DNA of 64,000 nt from Pseudoselenomonas ruminantium (lineage in GTDB: Bacteria > Bacillota > Negativicutes > Selenomonadales > Selenomonadaceae): positions 62,001-126,000 of the forward strand of contig SVBZ01000028.1 of NCBI GenBank assembly GCA_015058575.1, in the 5' to 3' direction. Position 1 is the first letter of the stretch; every line of letters starts with the position of its first letter. Shown piece after piece: positions 1 to 8,574 of the stretch. Made by a program: the position numbers and the translations under genes. The notes under the pieces were generated by a model that saw only the letters and a list, made by a program, of their open reading frames with translations, was not told where the DNA came from and ran no database searches.

Positions 1-1
1 C

Positions 2-103
2 GGCAAAGCTCTCTGGTCCGTCTTCCAATACCTTGGGCTCACGGATATCGCTTTCAACCAGCCTAAGGGCATGCTGTATCCGACGGAAAATCCATTTGCT
101 TGA
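2..103 (+). CDS. 3' end of an unidentified protein (partial)
   Basis: An open frame enters from the left edge and stops with TGA at 101-103, giving 33 C-terminal residues (GKALWSVFQYLGLTD...TENPFA). It is followed 20 bases later by a very strong terminator, which supports a real gene end. The fragment is too short to assign to a family. The gene runs toward modC, which is on the other strand and ends at 387, so the two converge. Confidence 0.6.
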   Translation, partial: GKALWSVFQYLGLTDIAFNQPKGMLYPTENPFA

Positions 104-121
104 TATTCCCTTCGCATAAAC

Positions 122-180
122 AAATTCCCTTAGAAAAAGGCAGCTGTCGTCACAGCTGCCTTTTTTCCTAAGGGAATTTT
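122..180 (+). terminator. Rho-independent terminator, long stem
   Basis: A nearly uninterrupted inverted repeat (AAATTCCCTTAG...CTAAGGGAATTT outside, GGCAGCTGT/ACAGCTGCC inside) closes on a CGTC loop and contains a T-run. It ends the partial plus-strand gene. The A-rich left arm would let it work in both directions. Confidence 0.85.
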
Positions 181-386
181 CGTTTTACTTTTTGGGGAAA
201 ACGAGAAAACGGAATATGCAAAGGGGAGAGCGCATAATTCCGCTATGTTATAGTTGTAGAAAAGCTACATAAACTATATATTTATAGTAATATCTCCTCC
301 GTTTTCAGACAATATGCCGCACTCTTTTGGAAACAAGTGTTACAACAAAACGTAATAATTTTGGTTCGTTGTTACAATTTTTCTTT
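181..386. other. AT-rich convergent intergenic region
   Basis: Lies between the terminator of the partial plus-strand gene and the modC stop. No ORF with a ribosome-binding site, no RNA gene and no convincing terminator for modC was seen; there are only A/T runs around 260-300 and 340-385. Confidence 0.5.
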
Positions 387-1436
387 TTAGCCTTGCATAA
401 TCATAATCGCTTCCAGCGGAATATGAAAATATAACGCCCCACTCTGCCGCTGGCAATTCTCCCAAGTCTCCTTGGCAAGCTCCCAACGGATAGCCTTCCC
501 CTGGCTCCCTCGCCTGCGCACCATCAGTAAATAGGAGAACACATCCTCTATAACTTGCACGACTTCCAATGGATACGTATTTTCGCCCGGCGCCGTGCGC
601 AATTCCAAAAAATGTGCACGCACACCCACATAATGGATATCATCCGGCACGTCCGCAGCTGCAGCCAGCGTAAGGTCCCATTCCGTTGCCTGGATATGGC
701 CCGCATCGATCTTGCGAGCCGATGAAACATTCTTGCAGCCAGTCAAAAGTGTAGCTGCCAGCGTCTGCGGATGGCGAAACAATTCTTTTGTTTCCTGCGC
801 CGGCTCCATACACCCCCGGCTGATGACAGCTGCCCGGTCCGATAGCCGGTAAACTTCGCCACGATCATGTGAGACTAGCAAAGCCGCACCATGATATGCC
901 TGCAATACCTTCCCGAGCTCAAGCTCAAGCTGCCATTTCAGATAGCCATCGAGCGCCGAAAACGGTTCATCAAGCAGCAACAGTTCTGAATCAGCAGCCA
1001 GGATGCGGGCAAATGCTGCCCGTTGCTGCTGTCCGCCGGAAAGCTCCAGCGGATACGCATCCGCAAGCTCCTGCAGCCCAAAACGAGCAAGATTTTCCTG
1101 CACTTTTTTCGCCTTGACTGCTGACGTGCCTCCTGCCACAAACTGAATATTTTCCCGGATAGTCATATTCGGGAACAATGCATAATTCTGGAACAGATAC
1201 CCGACATGGCGTTTCTGCGGGCTCAGATTGATTCCCTGCTCGCTATCGTAAAGTACACGGCCATTGAGTACGATGCGGCCACTATCCGGTGTCTCGATCC
1301 CCGCAATGCATTTAAGCGTCATGCTCTTACCACAGCCCGAAGCCCCGAGCAAGGCAAACACCTCGTTGGCTGCCGTAAAGTCCACTGTGAGCCTGAAACT
1401 ACGCAGTTGCTTGCGGATGCTTACCATCAATTCCAT
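387..1436 (-). CDS. modC: Molybdate ABC transporter, ATP-binding protein
   Basis: Cytoplasmic ATPase of the molybdate/tungstate importer. Visible motifs are Walker A (GASGCGKS, about residue 31), a Q-loop (LFQNYALF), the ABC signature LSGGQQQRAAFA and Walker B (LLLLDEPFSALD). About 120 residues follow the ATPase core, in the position of the ModC regulatory (TOBE/Mop-like) domain, though this part is divergent. At 349 residues it is of usual length. The ATG start overlaps the end of modB by 10 bases, consistent with translational coupling. It is the last gene of modABC. Assignment as molybdate rather than another oxyanion rests mainly on the ModA partner and the Moco-type leader. Confidence 0.9.
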   Translation of the reverse strand: MELMVSIRKQLRSFRLTVDFTAANEVFALLGASGCGKSMTLKCIAGIETPDSGRIVLNGRVLYDSEQGINLSPQKRHVGYLFQNYALFPNMTIRENIQFVAGGTSAVKAKKVQENLARFGLQELADAYPLELSGGQQQRAAFARILAADSELLLLDEPFSALDGYLKWQLELELGKVLQAYHGAALLVSHDRGEVYRLSDRAAVISRGCMEPAQETKELFRHPQTLAATLLTGCKNVSSARKIDAGHIQATEWDLTLAAAADVPDDIHYVGVRAHFLELRTAPGENTYPLEVVQVIEDVFSYLLMVRRRGSQGKAIRWELAKETWENCQRQSGALYFHIPLEAIMIMQG

Positions 1437-2098
1437 ATGGCCGCCCCCTTATTGCTGCGGGCAATCCACCAATTCATCAGCATGACGAACACCAGCGAGA
1501 AAACAACAATTACCATCGCCCACGCAAAAGCCAGATCGTAATCATTGGCCTGTACAGCAGCATAGATAGCTGTGCTCATCGTCTGCGTCTTGCCTGGGAT
1601 ATTACCCGCAAACATGATTGTCGCCCCAAATTCGCCGAGGGCGCGCGTAAACGATAGCACCAGCCCTGCCAATATCCCCGCGCGTGCATTCGGCACAAGG
1701 ATATGCCAGAAGATACGCCACTCGGACACCCCCAGCGTCCGTGCTGCATAGATGATATTCGGGTCAAGCTGTTCAAACGCGCCGCGCGCCGTGCGATACA
1801 TCAGCGGCAGCGATACGATGACAGCGGCGATGACCGCCGCCTGCCAGGTAAACACCAGCGAGATATCCCATTGCAGCAGGAATTTCCCGATACAGCTGCG
1901 TTTGCCGAGAAACAATAGCAGAAAGAAGCCGACAACAGTCGGTGGTAACACCATCGGCAACGTAATAATGGCATCAGCCAGGCCTTGGAAGCGGTTCATG
2001 CGCACCACCAACAACGCCAGGCCAATGCCCGCAAAGAACGTTACCACCGTCGCCGCCGCTGCTGTTTCCAGCGTAATGATCAGCGGTGATAATTCCAT
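1427..2098 (-). CDS. modB: Molybdate ABC transporter, permease
   Basis: Inner-membrane permease of the molybdate importer, 223 residues, with about five hydrophobic segments. The cytoplasmic EAA-type loop reads AARTLGVSEWRIFWHILVP, followed by ALGEFGATIMFAGNIPGKT, a stretch typical of ModB. It starts one base after the modA stop (TGA-T-ATG), so the two are probably translationally coupled, and it overlaps modC. Length and topology are normal for the family. Confidence 0.93.
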   Translation of the reverse strand: MELSPLIITLETAAAATVVTFFAGIGLALLVVRMNRFQGLADAIITLPMVLPPTVVGFFLLLFLGKRSCIGKFLLQWDISLVFTWQAAVIAAVIVSLPLMYRTARGAFEQLDPNIIYAARTLGVSEWRIFWHILVPNARAGILAGLVLSFTRALGEFGATIMFAGNIPGKTQTMSTAIYAAVQANDYDLAFAWAMVIVVFSLVFVMLMNWWIARSNKGAAIWN

Positions 2099-2099
2099 A

Positions 2100-2894
2100 T
2101 CATTTTACCTCAAAACCATATTTTTCAAAAATCTTCTTATTCGCATCACTGGCTACAAAGGCCAAAAAGTCCTTGGCCACATCCATCTGTTTGGCGTCTT
2201 TCAGCACAGCAGCCGGATAGACTATTGGCTTATGCGTATCGGCTGGTGCTTTGGCTGCCACCTTTACCTTAGCCGACATAGCCGCATCGGTCGCATAAAC
2301 GACACCGCACTCAGCTTCCCCTGACTCTACCCAGGAAAGGACTTGACGGACATCTGAGCCATAGACGGCCTTTGCCTTTACAGCATCAAGAATCCCCAGC
2401 TTCGTAAATACTTCCTCAGAATACTGGCCGACCGGCACCCCTTTGGGCTCGCCTAAGGCAATATGCTTGATGCCACTTCCCGTAACCTGCTCGAAAGACG
2501 TCAGCTCCTTGCCGCCATCCTGAGGCACGATGAGCACGACCTCATTCTGCAGCAGATCACGGCGCGTCCCCGGGGCCAGCAATCCGTCCTGTTCCAATGC
2601 GTTCATCTGCTTCTGAGCAGCCGAGAAGAACAAATCCGTCTCGCCACCATTCTGGATTGCCTGTTGCAAAGCACCAGAGCTGCCAAAGTTGTAGACAATC
2701 TTGACATCCGGATGCTCTTTTTCATAAGCAGCAGCGAGTTCTTTCATGACATCCGTAAGGCTCGCTGCTGCCGCCACATGCAGCGTAACAGTCTTGCCCG
2801 CAGACGCCGCCGCGTCATTTGCCGCTGGCTGGCCGCCACAGCCGGCTGCCACAGCCATCATCATTGCCAGGATCATTACCAAAATCTTTTTCAT
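2100..2894 (-). CDS. modA: Molybdate ABC transporter, substrate-binding lipoprotein
   Basis: Extracytoplasmic molybdate-binding protein, 264 residues. It begins with a lipoprotein signal (MKKILVMILAMMMAVAAGC) whose lipobox Cys is at residue 19. The mature part starts TLHVAAAASLTDVMKEL and continues with NFGSSGALQQAI, both hallmark ModA blocks carrying oxyanion-contacting Ser residues. An AAGGAGG Shine-Dalgarno sequence precedes the ATG. It is the first gene of modABC, preceded by a structured leader resembling the Moco riboswitch and a TATAAT-type promoter, so expression probably responds to molybdenum cofactor supply. Confidence 0.95.
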   Translation of the reverse strand: MKKILVMILAMMMAVAAGCGGQPAANDAAASAGKTVTLHVAAAASLTDVMKELAAAYEKEHPDVKIVYNFGSSGALQQAIQNGGETDLFFSAAQKQMNALEQDGLLAPGTRRDLLQNEVVLIVPQDGGKELTSFEQVTGSGIKHIALGEPKGVPVGQYSEEVFTKLGILDAVKAKAVYGSDVRQVLSWVESGEAECGVVYATDAAMSAKVKVAAKAPADTHKPIVYPAAVLKDAKQMDVAKDFLAFVASDANKKIFEKYGFEVK

Positions 2895-2917
2895 CCGTCA
2901 TTTTCCTCCTTTTCAAA

Positions 2918-3008
2918 ACGGAAGGGAGCGCCGTTTCCTGTGCTCCCCTGTGGGTATTACCCAGGCGCAGCATCATAGCGCATGACCTTAGATGCTTTTG
3001 CTCGGAGT
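2918..3008 (-). ncRNA. Candidate Moco riboswitch (molybdenum cofactor leader) upstream of modABC
   Basis: The untranslated leader of modA contains, in transcript order, ACTCCGAGC, a GCATC/GATGC stem, a hairpin GCCTGGGT-AAT-ACCCACAGG, then ACAGGAAACGGCG inside a GGGAGC/GCTCCC stem, ending about 25 bases before the modA Shine-Dalgarno sequence. This layout matches my memory of the MOCO RNA motif, and that class is known upstream of mod and moa genes. No alignment could be run, so the class call is from recall; the extensive pairing is directly visible. Confidence 0.68.
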
Positions 3009-3017
3009 TACGCTACC

Positions 3018-3023
3018 ATTATA
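3018..3023 (-). promoter_or_regulatory. -10 box of the modABC promoter
   Basis: A perfect TATAAT on the minus strand lies about 10 bases before the first paired bases of the riboswitch-like leader. The -35 region is weak (TAGTTT at 17 bases upstream), as often seen for regulated promoters. Confidence 0.6.
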
Positions 3024-3061
3024 CGGCAAAACAAGCAAAAAAACTATACGAAACATCACAC

Positions 3062-3092
3062 AAAAAAATCCTGCCCTCACGGGCAGGATTTT
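3062..3092 (-). terminator. Terminator of the sigH operon
   Basis: Stem AAAATCCTGCCC/GGGCAGGATTTT with a 4-base loop, and a T7 run on the minus strand. It lies 12 bases past the sigH stop and separates this operon from the modA promoter. Confidence 0.9.
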
Positions 3093-3103
3093 CACTTCCG
3101 TTA

Positions 3104-3853
3104 TCAATGAATCAATCCATCATCATCTGTAACACCGCGCAACCGGCGGTTGATGGAGCTCAGTCCCCGGTAAACCGTACTGATGTCGATTTCATCGCCA
3201 CGGTTCTCCATATACTTCTCGAGTTTTCGCTTCACACGCTGCAAAGCATTGTCGATGGATTTGACATGCCGGTCAAGATCCTCTGCTATCTCCTGATAGG
3301 ACTTGCCATCAAGATAACTCATGAGCACTTTCCACTCAAGATCTGACAGTATCTCCTCCATCTTCTTCTCAATATCAATGAACTCTTCCCGGCTGATAAC
3401 AAGATCCTCCGGGTCTGCCGCCTTGGCACCAGACAGCACATCCAATAAGGTACGGTCTGAATCCTCATCATAAATCGGCTTATTAAGCGAAATATACGAA
3501 TTCAGTGGAATATGCTTCTGACGAGTAGCCGTCTTGATAGCCGTGATGATCTGACGCGTCACACAAAGCTCCGCAAATGCACGAAACGAAGACAGCTTAT
3601 CATTGCGGAAGTCACGGATAGCCTTATAAAAGCCAATCATGCCCTCCTGGATGATATCCTCACGATCCGCTCCAATCAAGAAGTAGGATCTTGCCTTTGC
3701 CCGTACAAAATTCCGATACTTGTTAATGAGATAATCGAGTGCGACCTTGTCATCTTTATCTCTTATGGCTAATAAAATTTCTTCGTCCGTAAGATTAGCG
3801 AAGTCCCCATATAACTCTTCGCTAAAAAGTTCTGTAGTCGGTTCTGCTTCCAT
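3104..3853 (-). CDS. sigH: RNA polymerase sigma factor SigH (sigma-30 type)
   Basis: Alternative sigma factor of the SigH family, 249 residues. Region 2 is very strongly conserved: LDYLINKYRNFVRAKARSYF, then IGADREDIIQEGMIGFYKAIRDF. The segment RQIITAIKTATRQKHIPLNS and the region-4 helix SYQEIAEDLDRHVKSIDNAL follow. In Bacillus SigH drives early stationary-phase and competence genes; here comEA/comEC lie 27 kb away but no sporulation genes are seen. The start was placed at 3853 (AAGGGGA Shine-Dalgarno); another ATG at 3889 also has an AAGGGA site and would add 12 residues. Last gene of the yacL-ispD-type cluster, as in Bacillus. Confidence 0.95.
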   Translation of the reverse strand: MEAEPTTELFSEELYGDFANLTDEEILLAIRDKDDKVALDYLINKYRNFVRAKARSYFLIGADREDIIQEGMIGFYKAIRDFRNDKLSSFRAFAELCVTRQIITAIKTATRQKHIPLNSYISLNKPIYDEDSDRTLLDVLSGAKAADPEDLVISREEFIDIEKKMEEILSDLEWKVLMSYLDGKSYQEIAEDLDRHVKSIDNALQRVKRKLEKYMENRGDEIDISTVYRGLSSINRRLRGVTDDDGLIH

Positions 3854-4009
3854 CGCACTTTCCCCTTTGCTGAAAACCCCCGTTTTCATTCTCTTGCTTC
3901 CCTTGATAGGAAAATTATACTCCCTCTTTGTTGTTAGCGTCAAGGATTCCTCTAGGACTTTTTTCCCCTATCTGATTGTTTTTCGCTTCAAAAACAAAAA
4001 TTTAATTCC

Positions 4010-4540
4010 TTATTGATGTGATTTTCGCAATACATCCAACTTCTTGACGGTTTCACGGTCTAAACGGTCTTCAACTTCCAAGCGTGTGACCGGCAGCGTC
4101 ACATGACCTAAATACTCTTTCTGTAAGTTTTTCTTAGTTCGTCTTACATTCTTTCTGAACTCCGAAGAAGGAATACGGAACGCGCCAGCACCAAGAATCA
4201 CACTCTGCTCCGCACCGTCAGAAGTCACGACATGAACTTCCTTGCCCGCACGAACCATTTCATAAGCCAGGCGCTCAATGCGGCTGTCAGCCGTCTCCCC
4301 CTCGCCGGTATAGATAAGCTCCATATGGTCATTGACTTTGTCCCGATGTTCATCATCATCCGTGAACATCGCGTCAAACACAATGGTAATATCGATTTTC
4401 TCATACGCTCCATATTCGGCCAGCTGATGTACCAGCTGGTCCCTGGCCTCGGATAAATCGGCACGCAGGCGGATAAGTTCTGGCCAGGAATTGATGACAT
4501 TGTAGCCATCAACGATATAATACTCCCTTTTCCTGCTCAT
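4010..4540 (-). CDS. yacP: NYN-domain ribonuclease, YacP/Rae1 family
   Basis: 176 residues. The N-terminus EYYIVDGYNVINSWPEL carries the first acidic catalytic residue of the PIN-like NYN fold. The second acidic block is ITIVFDAMFTDDD and the third region VHVVTSDGAEQSVIL. Bacillus YacP (Rae1) is a ribosome-associated endonuclease that cuts mRNA in the A site. Position between rlmB and sigH is the conserved Bacillus order. It starts two bases after the rlmB stop with an AGG site. Family call is strong; the Rae1 activity is inferred from Bacillus. Confidence 0.88.
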   Translation of the reverse strand: MSRKREYYIVDGYNVINSWPELIRLRADLSEARDQLVHQLAEYGAYEKIDITIVFDAMFTDDDEHRDKVNDHMELIYTGEGETADSRIERLAYEMVRAGKEVHVVTSDGAEQSVILGAGAFRIPSSEFRKNVRRTKKNLQKEYLGHVTLPVTRLEVEDRLDRETVKKLDVLRKSHQ

Positions 4541-4542
4541 AG

Positions 4543-5427
4543 TCAGCCTTTCTTCACTAAACGCTGCCGCATGGACTCATACATAAGAATGGACCCCGCC
4601 ACTGACGCATTGAGCGAATTGATCCGGCCCACCATCGGCATCTGCACGATGAAATCACACTGTTCCTTTGTCAGCCGGCTCATCCCGCGGCCCTCACTGC
4701 CGACCACTAAGACCAGCGGCCCAGTCAAATCGGCCTCATAGTAATTCTGGCTGCCATCCATATCCGCTCCGGCTACCCAAAAGCCCTGCTCCTTGAGTTT
4801 CTTGAGTGTTTGCGCGATATTGCCAATCCGCGCGACTGGTACATACTCGATAGCCCCAGCCGACGTCTTAGCTACCGTAGCCGTAAGCGGCACACTGCGG
4901 CGTTTCGGAATCAGCACACCATGAACACCCGTCGCATCTGCCGTACGCAGAAGTGCGCCCAAATTATGCGGATCTTCCAGCTCATCAAGCAGCAGTAAAA
5001 ACGGTGCTTCGCCCTTCTCAGCTGCCGCTTTGAGGATATCTTCAAGCTCCGCATAAGCTACAGGCGCAACATAAGCCATAACGCCCTGATGGCGCAGACC
5101 GCCAGCTACAGCTTCAATCTTGCTGCGCTCGACAAACTGCGTAACAATGCCACGTTCCTTTGCCAGCGCAAGGATTTCACTGACAGATCCTTCTTTATCC
5201 CCATCAGCCAACAGGATTTTATTGATGCCACGGCCAGCACGCAAAGCTTCGGTTACCGCATTGCGGCCAATCAATACATCGTCGGGAAGTTCCCGCACTG
5301 CCGCTGGGGCAGCCTTGCGCTCATGCGGTTCACGGCGCTTGCCGCTCTCACGCTTCTCTGCGTGTTCCTGCCGATTCTTGCCATTGCGGAACGGCTTTTT
5401 CTTCTTATCGCTAAATTCTTTCATCAT
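4543..5427 (-). CDS. rlmB: 23S rRNA (guanosine-2'-O-)-methyltransferase RlmB
   Basis: SpoU-family (SPOUT) rRNA methyltransferase, 294 residues. A basic N-terminal extension (about 45 residues, Lys/Arg-rich) precedes the substrate-binding domain (DVLIGRNAVTEALRAGRGI). The C-terminal trefoil-knot domain has motif 1 (NLGALLRTADATGVHGVLIP), motif 2 (LVVGSEGRGMSRL) and motif 3 (MVGRINSLNASVAGSILMYE). It acts on the 23S peptidyl-transferase region in characterised members. The ATG at 5427 overlaps the thyX stop (TGATG) with GGGAG 8 bases upstream, so translation is coupled. Confidence 0.94.
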   Translation of the reverse strand: MMKEFSDKKKKPFRNGKNRQEHAEKRESGKRREPHERKAAPAAVRELPDDVLIGRNAVTEALRAGRGINKILLADGDKEGSVSEILALAKERGIVTQFVERSKIEAVAGGLRHQGVMAYVAPVAYAELEDILKAAAEKGEAPFLLLLDELEDPHNLGALLRTADATGVHGVLIPKRRSVPLTATVAKTSAGAIEYVPVARIGNIAQTLKKLKEQGFWVAGADMDGSQNYYEADLTGPLVLVVGSEGRGMSRLTKEQCDFIVQMPMVGRINSLNASVAGSILMYESMRQRLVKKG

Positions 5428-6119
5428 CAATCTTTCTCCCGCAATTTCAGCATTTCCTGAAACTTACCACAGGTCATTGCCCCTTCCGGACAGCGGCCTG
5501 TATTCACGCAGCTCGCTCCCGCATTGTGGAACAAAGTCGGTGCCACTTTCTTGACCTCAGCCAGCATCTTGTACGCCATCTCACGGATTTCCCACTGCGC
5601 GCGATTGCAGCAGCGCAAATTGAAGAAATGCAGCAGCGAACGCGCATTCATCGTCACGAGGATTTTCGTCTCCGTTGCATTGGCCAGCACATAGCGTGCA
5701 TCCTCCTTGGGCACGCCCATTTCCGTAAGCTCATCATACGTTTTACGGATCTTGGCCAGCAAAGCTTCGTATTTCGCCTTGGCCTCCGGCTTTTCGGCAA
5801 TCGTCGGCGGCGTAATGTACTCAAAACCATGCGCCGCGACATAGCGCTGGGACTGCTGGTCATACGACGCAATGCGGTGACGGACGAGCTGATGCGTGAG
5901 CACCCGACTGACGCCTTCGATACCGAACGTGAACGTGACATGCTCAATCGTCGAGCCATGCCCCAGCGTCACCATCTTGCGCACCATTTCCTTCGCCTTC
6001 TCATCGCTGATTTTCTCAGCCAGCTCCTCAGCCCCAGCCGACGAATAGCAAAGACGTGCCGCCATTGCCACCACATGTTCCGGATTTGGCGTATATTCCA
6101 ACAATTTGACTTTTATCAT
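5427..6119 (-). CDS. thyX: Flavin-dependent thymidylate synthase
   Basis: FAD/NADPH-dependent conversion of dUMP to dTMP using methylene-tetrahydrofolate. The ThyX signature [14 protein letters not shown] (RHR-X7-S) is intact near residue 80. [22 protein letters not shown] upstream and [21 protein letters not shown] downstream are also family-typical. Length of 230 residues is normal. It sits between mrnC and rlmB and shares stop/start bases with rlmB. No thyA is present in the window. An AAGGAG site lies rather far (13 bases) upstream of the ATG. Confidence 0.96.
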   Translation of the reverse strand: MIKVKLLEYTPNPEHVVAMAARLCYSSAGAEELAEKISDEKAKEMVRKMVTLGHGSTIEHVTFTFGIEGVSRVLTHQLVRHRIASYDQQSQRYVAAHGFEYITPPTIAEKPEAKAKYEALLAKIRKTYDELTEMGVPKEDARYVLANATETKILVTMNARSLLHFFNLRCCNRAQWEIREMAYKMLAEVKKVAPTLFHNAGASCVNTGRCPEGAMTCGKFQEMLKLREKD

Positions 6120-6122
6120 AAA

Positions 6123-6611
6123 TTATTTCTTACTCCTTATTTCCTTCATCATAGCCTTTGAAATCACTTGGAACGAAGCCTCAGCCAATTCGTAAAGCCG
6201 CTCATTCTGCTCCGAAAGATAGAGACTTCCCAAAAGTGCCTCAAAGCCGGTACTGGCATGGTACTCAGCCACGCTGGCACTGCGTGGTGCATGGCTCTTG
6301 GCATTGCGCCCACGGCGATAGATTCCCTTTTCTTCCTCCGTGAGCATCGCTTCGATGCCCCGATATGCCTTGGCCTGCCAGACAGCCGATACAATCTGTG
6401 CACTGAAGGAATGGAGTGCCTGTACCTTGCACTGCTCATAGGACAGCAGACGGGTACGGACATAGAGATGGAAATATGCATCGCCGACATAGGCCAGCAC
6501 CAGCGGATTGAGCTGCTTGACATCCACATTGCTGTAACGCTGCAGGATGCCATCATCTCCATCCGGCTCAAACATCATATCGACAAGTTTCTGAAAATGT
6601 TCAAACTTCAT
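6123..6611 (-). CDS. mrnC: Mini-ribonuclease III
   Basis: A 162-residue RNase III catalytic domain with no double-stranded-RNA-binding domain, which defines Mini-III, the 23S rRNA 3'-end maturase in Bacillus. Key blocks are LNPLVLAYVGDAYFHLYVRTRLL (catalytic Asp/Glu region), SAQIVSAVWQAKAY, RRGRNAKSHAPRSASVAEYHASTGFEALLGSLYL (metal-binding Glu). The ATG at 6611 overlaps the cysS stop (ATGA), so a longer GTG start at 6623 is less likely. Gene order cysS-mrnC-rlmB is conserved in Firmicutes. Confidence 0.93.
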   Translation of the reverse strand: MKFEHFQKLVDMMFEPDGDDGILQRYSNVDVKQLNPLVLAYVGDAYFHLYVRTRLLSYEQCKVQALHSFSAQIVSAVWQAKAYRGIEAMLTEEEKGIYRRGRNAKSHAPRSASVAEYHASTGFEALLGSLYLSEQNERLYELAEASFQVISKAMMKEIRSKK

Positions 6612-8038
6612 GCTTTTTTCCACCGTGCCCCATTCGGCGTATCTTCAATAACGATTCCCACTTCCTTGAGCTCATCGCGGATCTTATCAGCGATCGCCCA
6701 ATTCTTTTCCTTGCGAGCATCCTGACGGATGCTGATGATAAGCTCCATGAGCTTATCGGTAAGACCATCATCGGCAGCTTTCTCTTCCTGCTCAAAGATA
6801 CCGATGATAGCAGCCATCTCGCAGTAAATCTCACGGGCGCGGGCAAAGTCTGCTGCATCATAATCTACACCCTTATTCATGACATCCTGATAGTAGATGT
6901 TGATATCCTTCGAAAGGCCAAACAACTGACTGATAGCAAGTGCCGTATTGAAATCATCGTCCATCGCTTCATAGAAATGCTGACGGTATTCTTCGGCTTT
7001 TGCAGCCAAATCCTTGGCCGTATCCGCATTGCCTTCCTTCCTGCTTAATTCGTCCGCAAAAGACTTTGACTGCTGGAGACGCGCCAGACTCGTCTGCGCT
7101 TCCTTGAGGCGCTCATCACTGAAATCCAACGGGCTGCGGTAGTGCGTCTGCAAGATGAAGAAACGTACCACCTCACCGGGATATTCCTGCAGGATATCCT
7201 TGACCGTAAAGAAATTATTCTTCGACTTGGACATTTTTTCATTATGAATCGTGATGAAGCCATTGTGCAGCCAGTACTTGGCAAAACTGTGCTCATCGCC
7301 GATGCAGGCCTGCGACTGAGCAATCTCGTTTTCATGATGCGGGAAAATCAAATCACTGCCACCACCATGGAAGTCGAACTGCTCACCGAGGTACTTCAGC
7401 GACATCGTCGAGCACTCGATATGCCAGCCTGGGCGTCCCTTGCCCCACGGGCTGTCCCAGCTTGGCTCCCCCGGTTTAGCCGATTTCCAGAGAGCAAAAT
7501 CCATCGGATGCTGCTTGCGCGTATCGACCTCGATGCGCGCACCAGCCTGCATATCCTCGAGTTTGCGGCCACTGAGTTTGCCATAGCCAGCAAATTTCTC
7601 TACGCTATAGAACACATCTCCGTTATCCACTGCATAGGCATAGCCATTGTCGATAAGTTTCTGTACCATCGCAATGATATCGGGAATCGTCTCGCTGACC
7701 CGTGGATAGACATCCGCGCGCTTGACGTTAAGCGCATCCATCGCCTCAAAATATGCCTTGATATAGCGGCCGGAAATGTCACTCCACTGCACGCCTTCCT
7801 TATTGGCCGTATTGATGATCTTATCATCAACATCCGTAAAATTCTGGATGTAATGCACCTTATAGCCCTTTTTCGCAAAATAACGGCGGATAACGTCCCA
7901 GGTCACGAACGGGCGTGCATTGCCGATATGCGGATGATTGTAGGGCGTAACACCGCAGCAGTAAATGCTCACTTCGCCTTCTTTGAGCGGTTTGAATTCT
8001 TCCTTGCTGCGGGACATCGTATTATAAACTTTCAGCAT
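6608..8038 (-). CDS. cysS: Cysteinyl-tRNA synthetase
   Basis: Class I aminoacyl-tRNA synthetase, 476 residues, charging tRNA-Cys. Visible are the zinc/HIGH region (YCCGVTPYNHPHIGNARPF), the KMSKS loop (NEKMSKSKNNFFTVKDI) and zinc ligands in WHIECSTMS and FPHHENEIAQS. The C-terminal domain ends VIEDTPNGARWKKA. The start is the ATG at 8038 with GGAGG seven bases upstream; the longer frame begins with TTG inside that site. No T-box leader is found between ispF and cysS, so it is co-transcribed. The usual Bacillus neighbours gltX and cysE are absent here. Confidence 0.97.
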   Translation of the reverse strand: MLKVYNTMSRSKEEFKPLKEGEVSIYCCGVTPYNHPHIGNARPFVTWDVIRRYFAKKGYKVHYIQNFTDVDDKIINTANKEGVQWSDISGRYIKAYFEAMDALNVKRADVYPRVSETIPDIIAMVQKLIDNGYAYAVDNGDVFYSVEKFAGYGKLSGRKLEDMQAGARIEVDTRKQHPMDFALWKSAKPGEPSWDSPWGKGRPGWHIECSTMSLKYLGEQFDFHGGGSDLIFPHHENEIAQSQACIGDEHSFAKYWLHNGFITIHNEKMSKSKNNFFTVKDILQEYPGEVVRFFILQTHYRSPLDFSDERLKEAQTSLARLQQSKSFADELSRKEGNADTAKDLAAKAEEYRQHFYEAMDDDFNTALAISQLFGLSKDINIYYQDVMNKGVDYDAADFARAREIYCEMAAIIGIFEQEEKAADDGLTDKLMELIISIRQDARKEKNWAIADKIRDELKEVGIVIEDTPNGARWKKA

Positions 8039-8072
8039 TCGTTTTTCCTCCAATATCTATCTGCTGGCCAGC

Positions 8073-8549
8073 TCAGGCTTTTTCGATGCCGGCAACGGCA
8101 TACGCTGAAATCCCCTGCTCTGTACCAGTAAAGCCCAATTTTTCCTCCGTCGTCGCCTTGACATTGACCTGATCGAGAGCGACGCCGAGGACACGGGCGA
8201 TATTCTCATTCATCTGCGGAATGAAATCCTTCATCTTCGGTTTTTGCGCGACAATGGTAGCATCGACATTGCCGACCTGATAACCTTTTTCGCGCAGCAG
8301 CTCCATAACATGGCCGAGGAGCTTCAAGCTGTCCGCTCCCTCAAAGCGCGGATCTGTATCGGGAAAATGGCGGCCAATGTCGCCAAGTGCGGCTGCACCG
8401 AGCAATGCATCCGAAATCGCATGCAGCAGGACATCTGCATCCGAATGCCCCAGCAGCCCCAAAGTATGCGGAATCTCCACACCGCCAATAATCAGCTTGC
8501 GTCCCTCTATAAGACGATGTACATCATAGCCCATACCAAATCTAGTCAC
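8073..8549 (-). CDS. ispF: 2-C-methyl-D-erythritol 2,4-cyclodiphosphate synthase
   Basis: Fifth enzyme of the MEP isoprenoid pathway, 158 residues. Metal-binding and substrate motifs are intact: [42 protein letters not shown], and the C-terminal [21 protein letters not shown]. It starts with GTG (AAGGAAGG upstream); family alignments support this because GYDVHRL falls at residues 7-13. Lies directly downstream of ispD, which supplies the substrate's precursor. Confidence 0.97.
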   Translation of the reverse strand: MTRFGMGYDVHRLIEGRKLIIGGVEIPHTLGLLGHSDADVLLHAISDALLGAAALGDIGRHFPDTDPRFEGADSLKLLGHVMELLREKGYQVGNVDATIVAQKPKMKDFIPQMNENIARVLGVALDQVNVKATTEEKLGFTGTEQGISAYAVAGIEKA

Positions 8550-8574
8550 GATAACGCCTTCCTTCCTATATAAA

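Noticed and set aside
2918..3008. Purine, TPP or SAM riboswitch upstream of modA
   Set aside because: The conserved-looking loops match none of these as I remember them; the Moco type fits both sequence and gene context better.
8039..8072. T-box leader for cysS
   Set aside because: The gap to ispF is only 34 bases and lacks the T-box core sequence.
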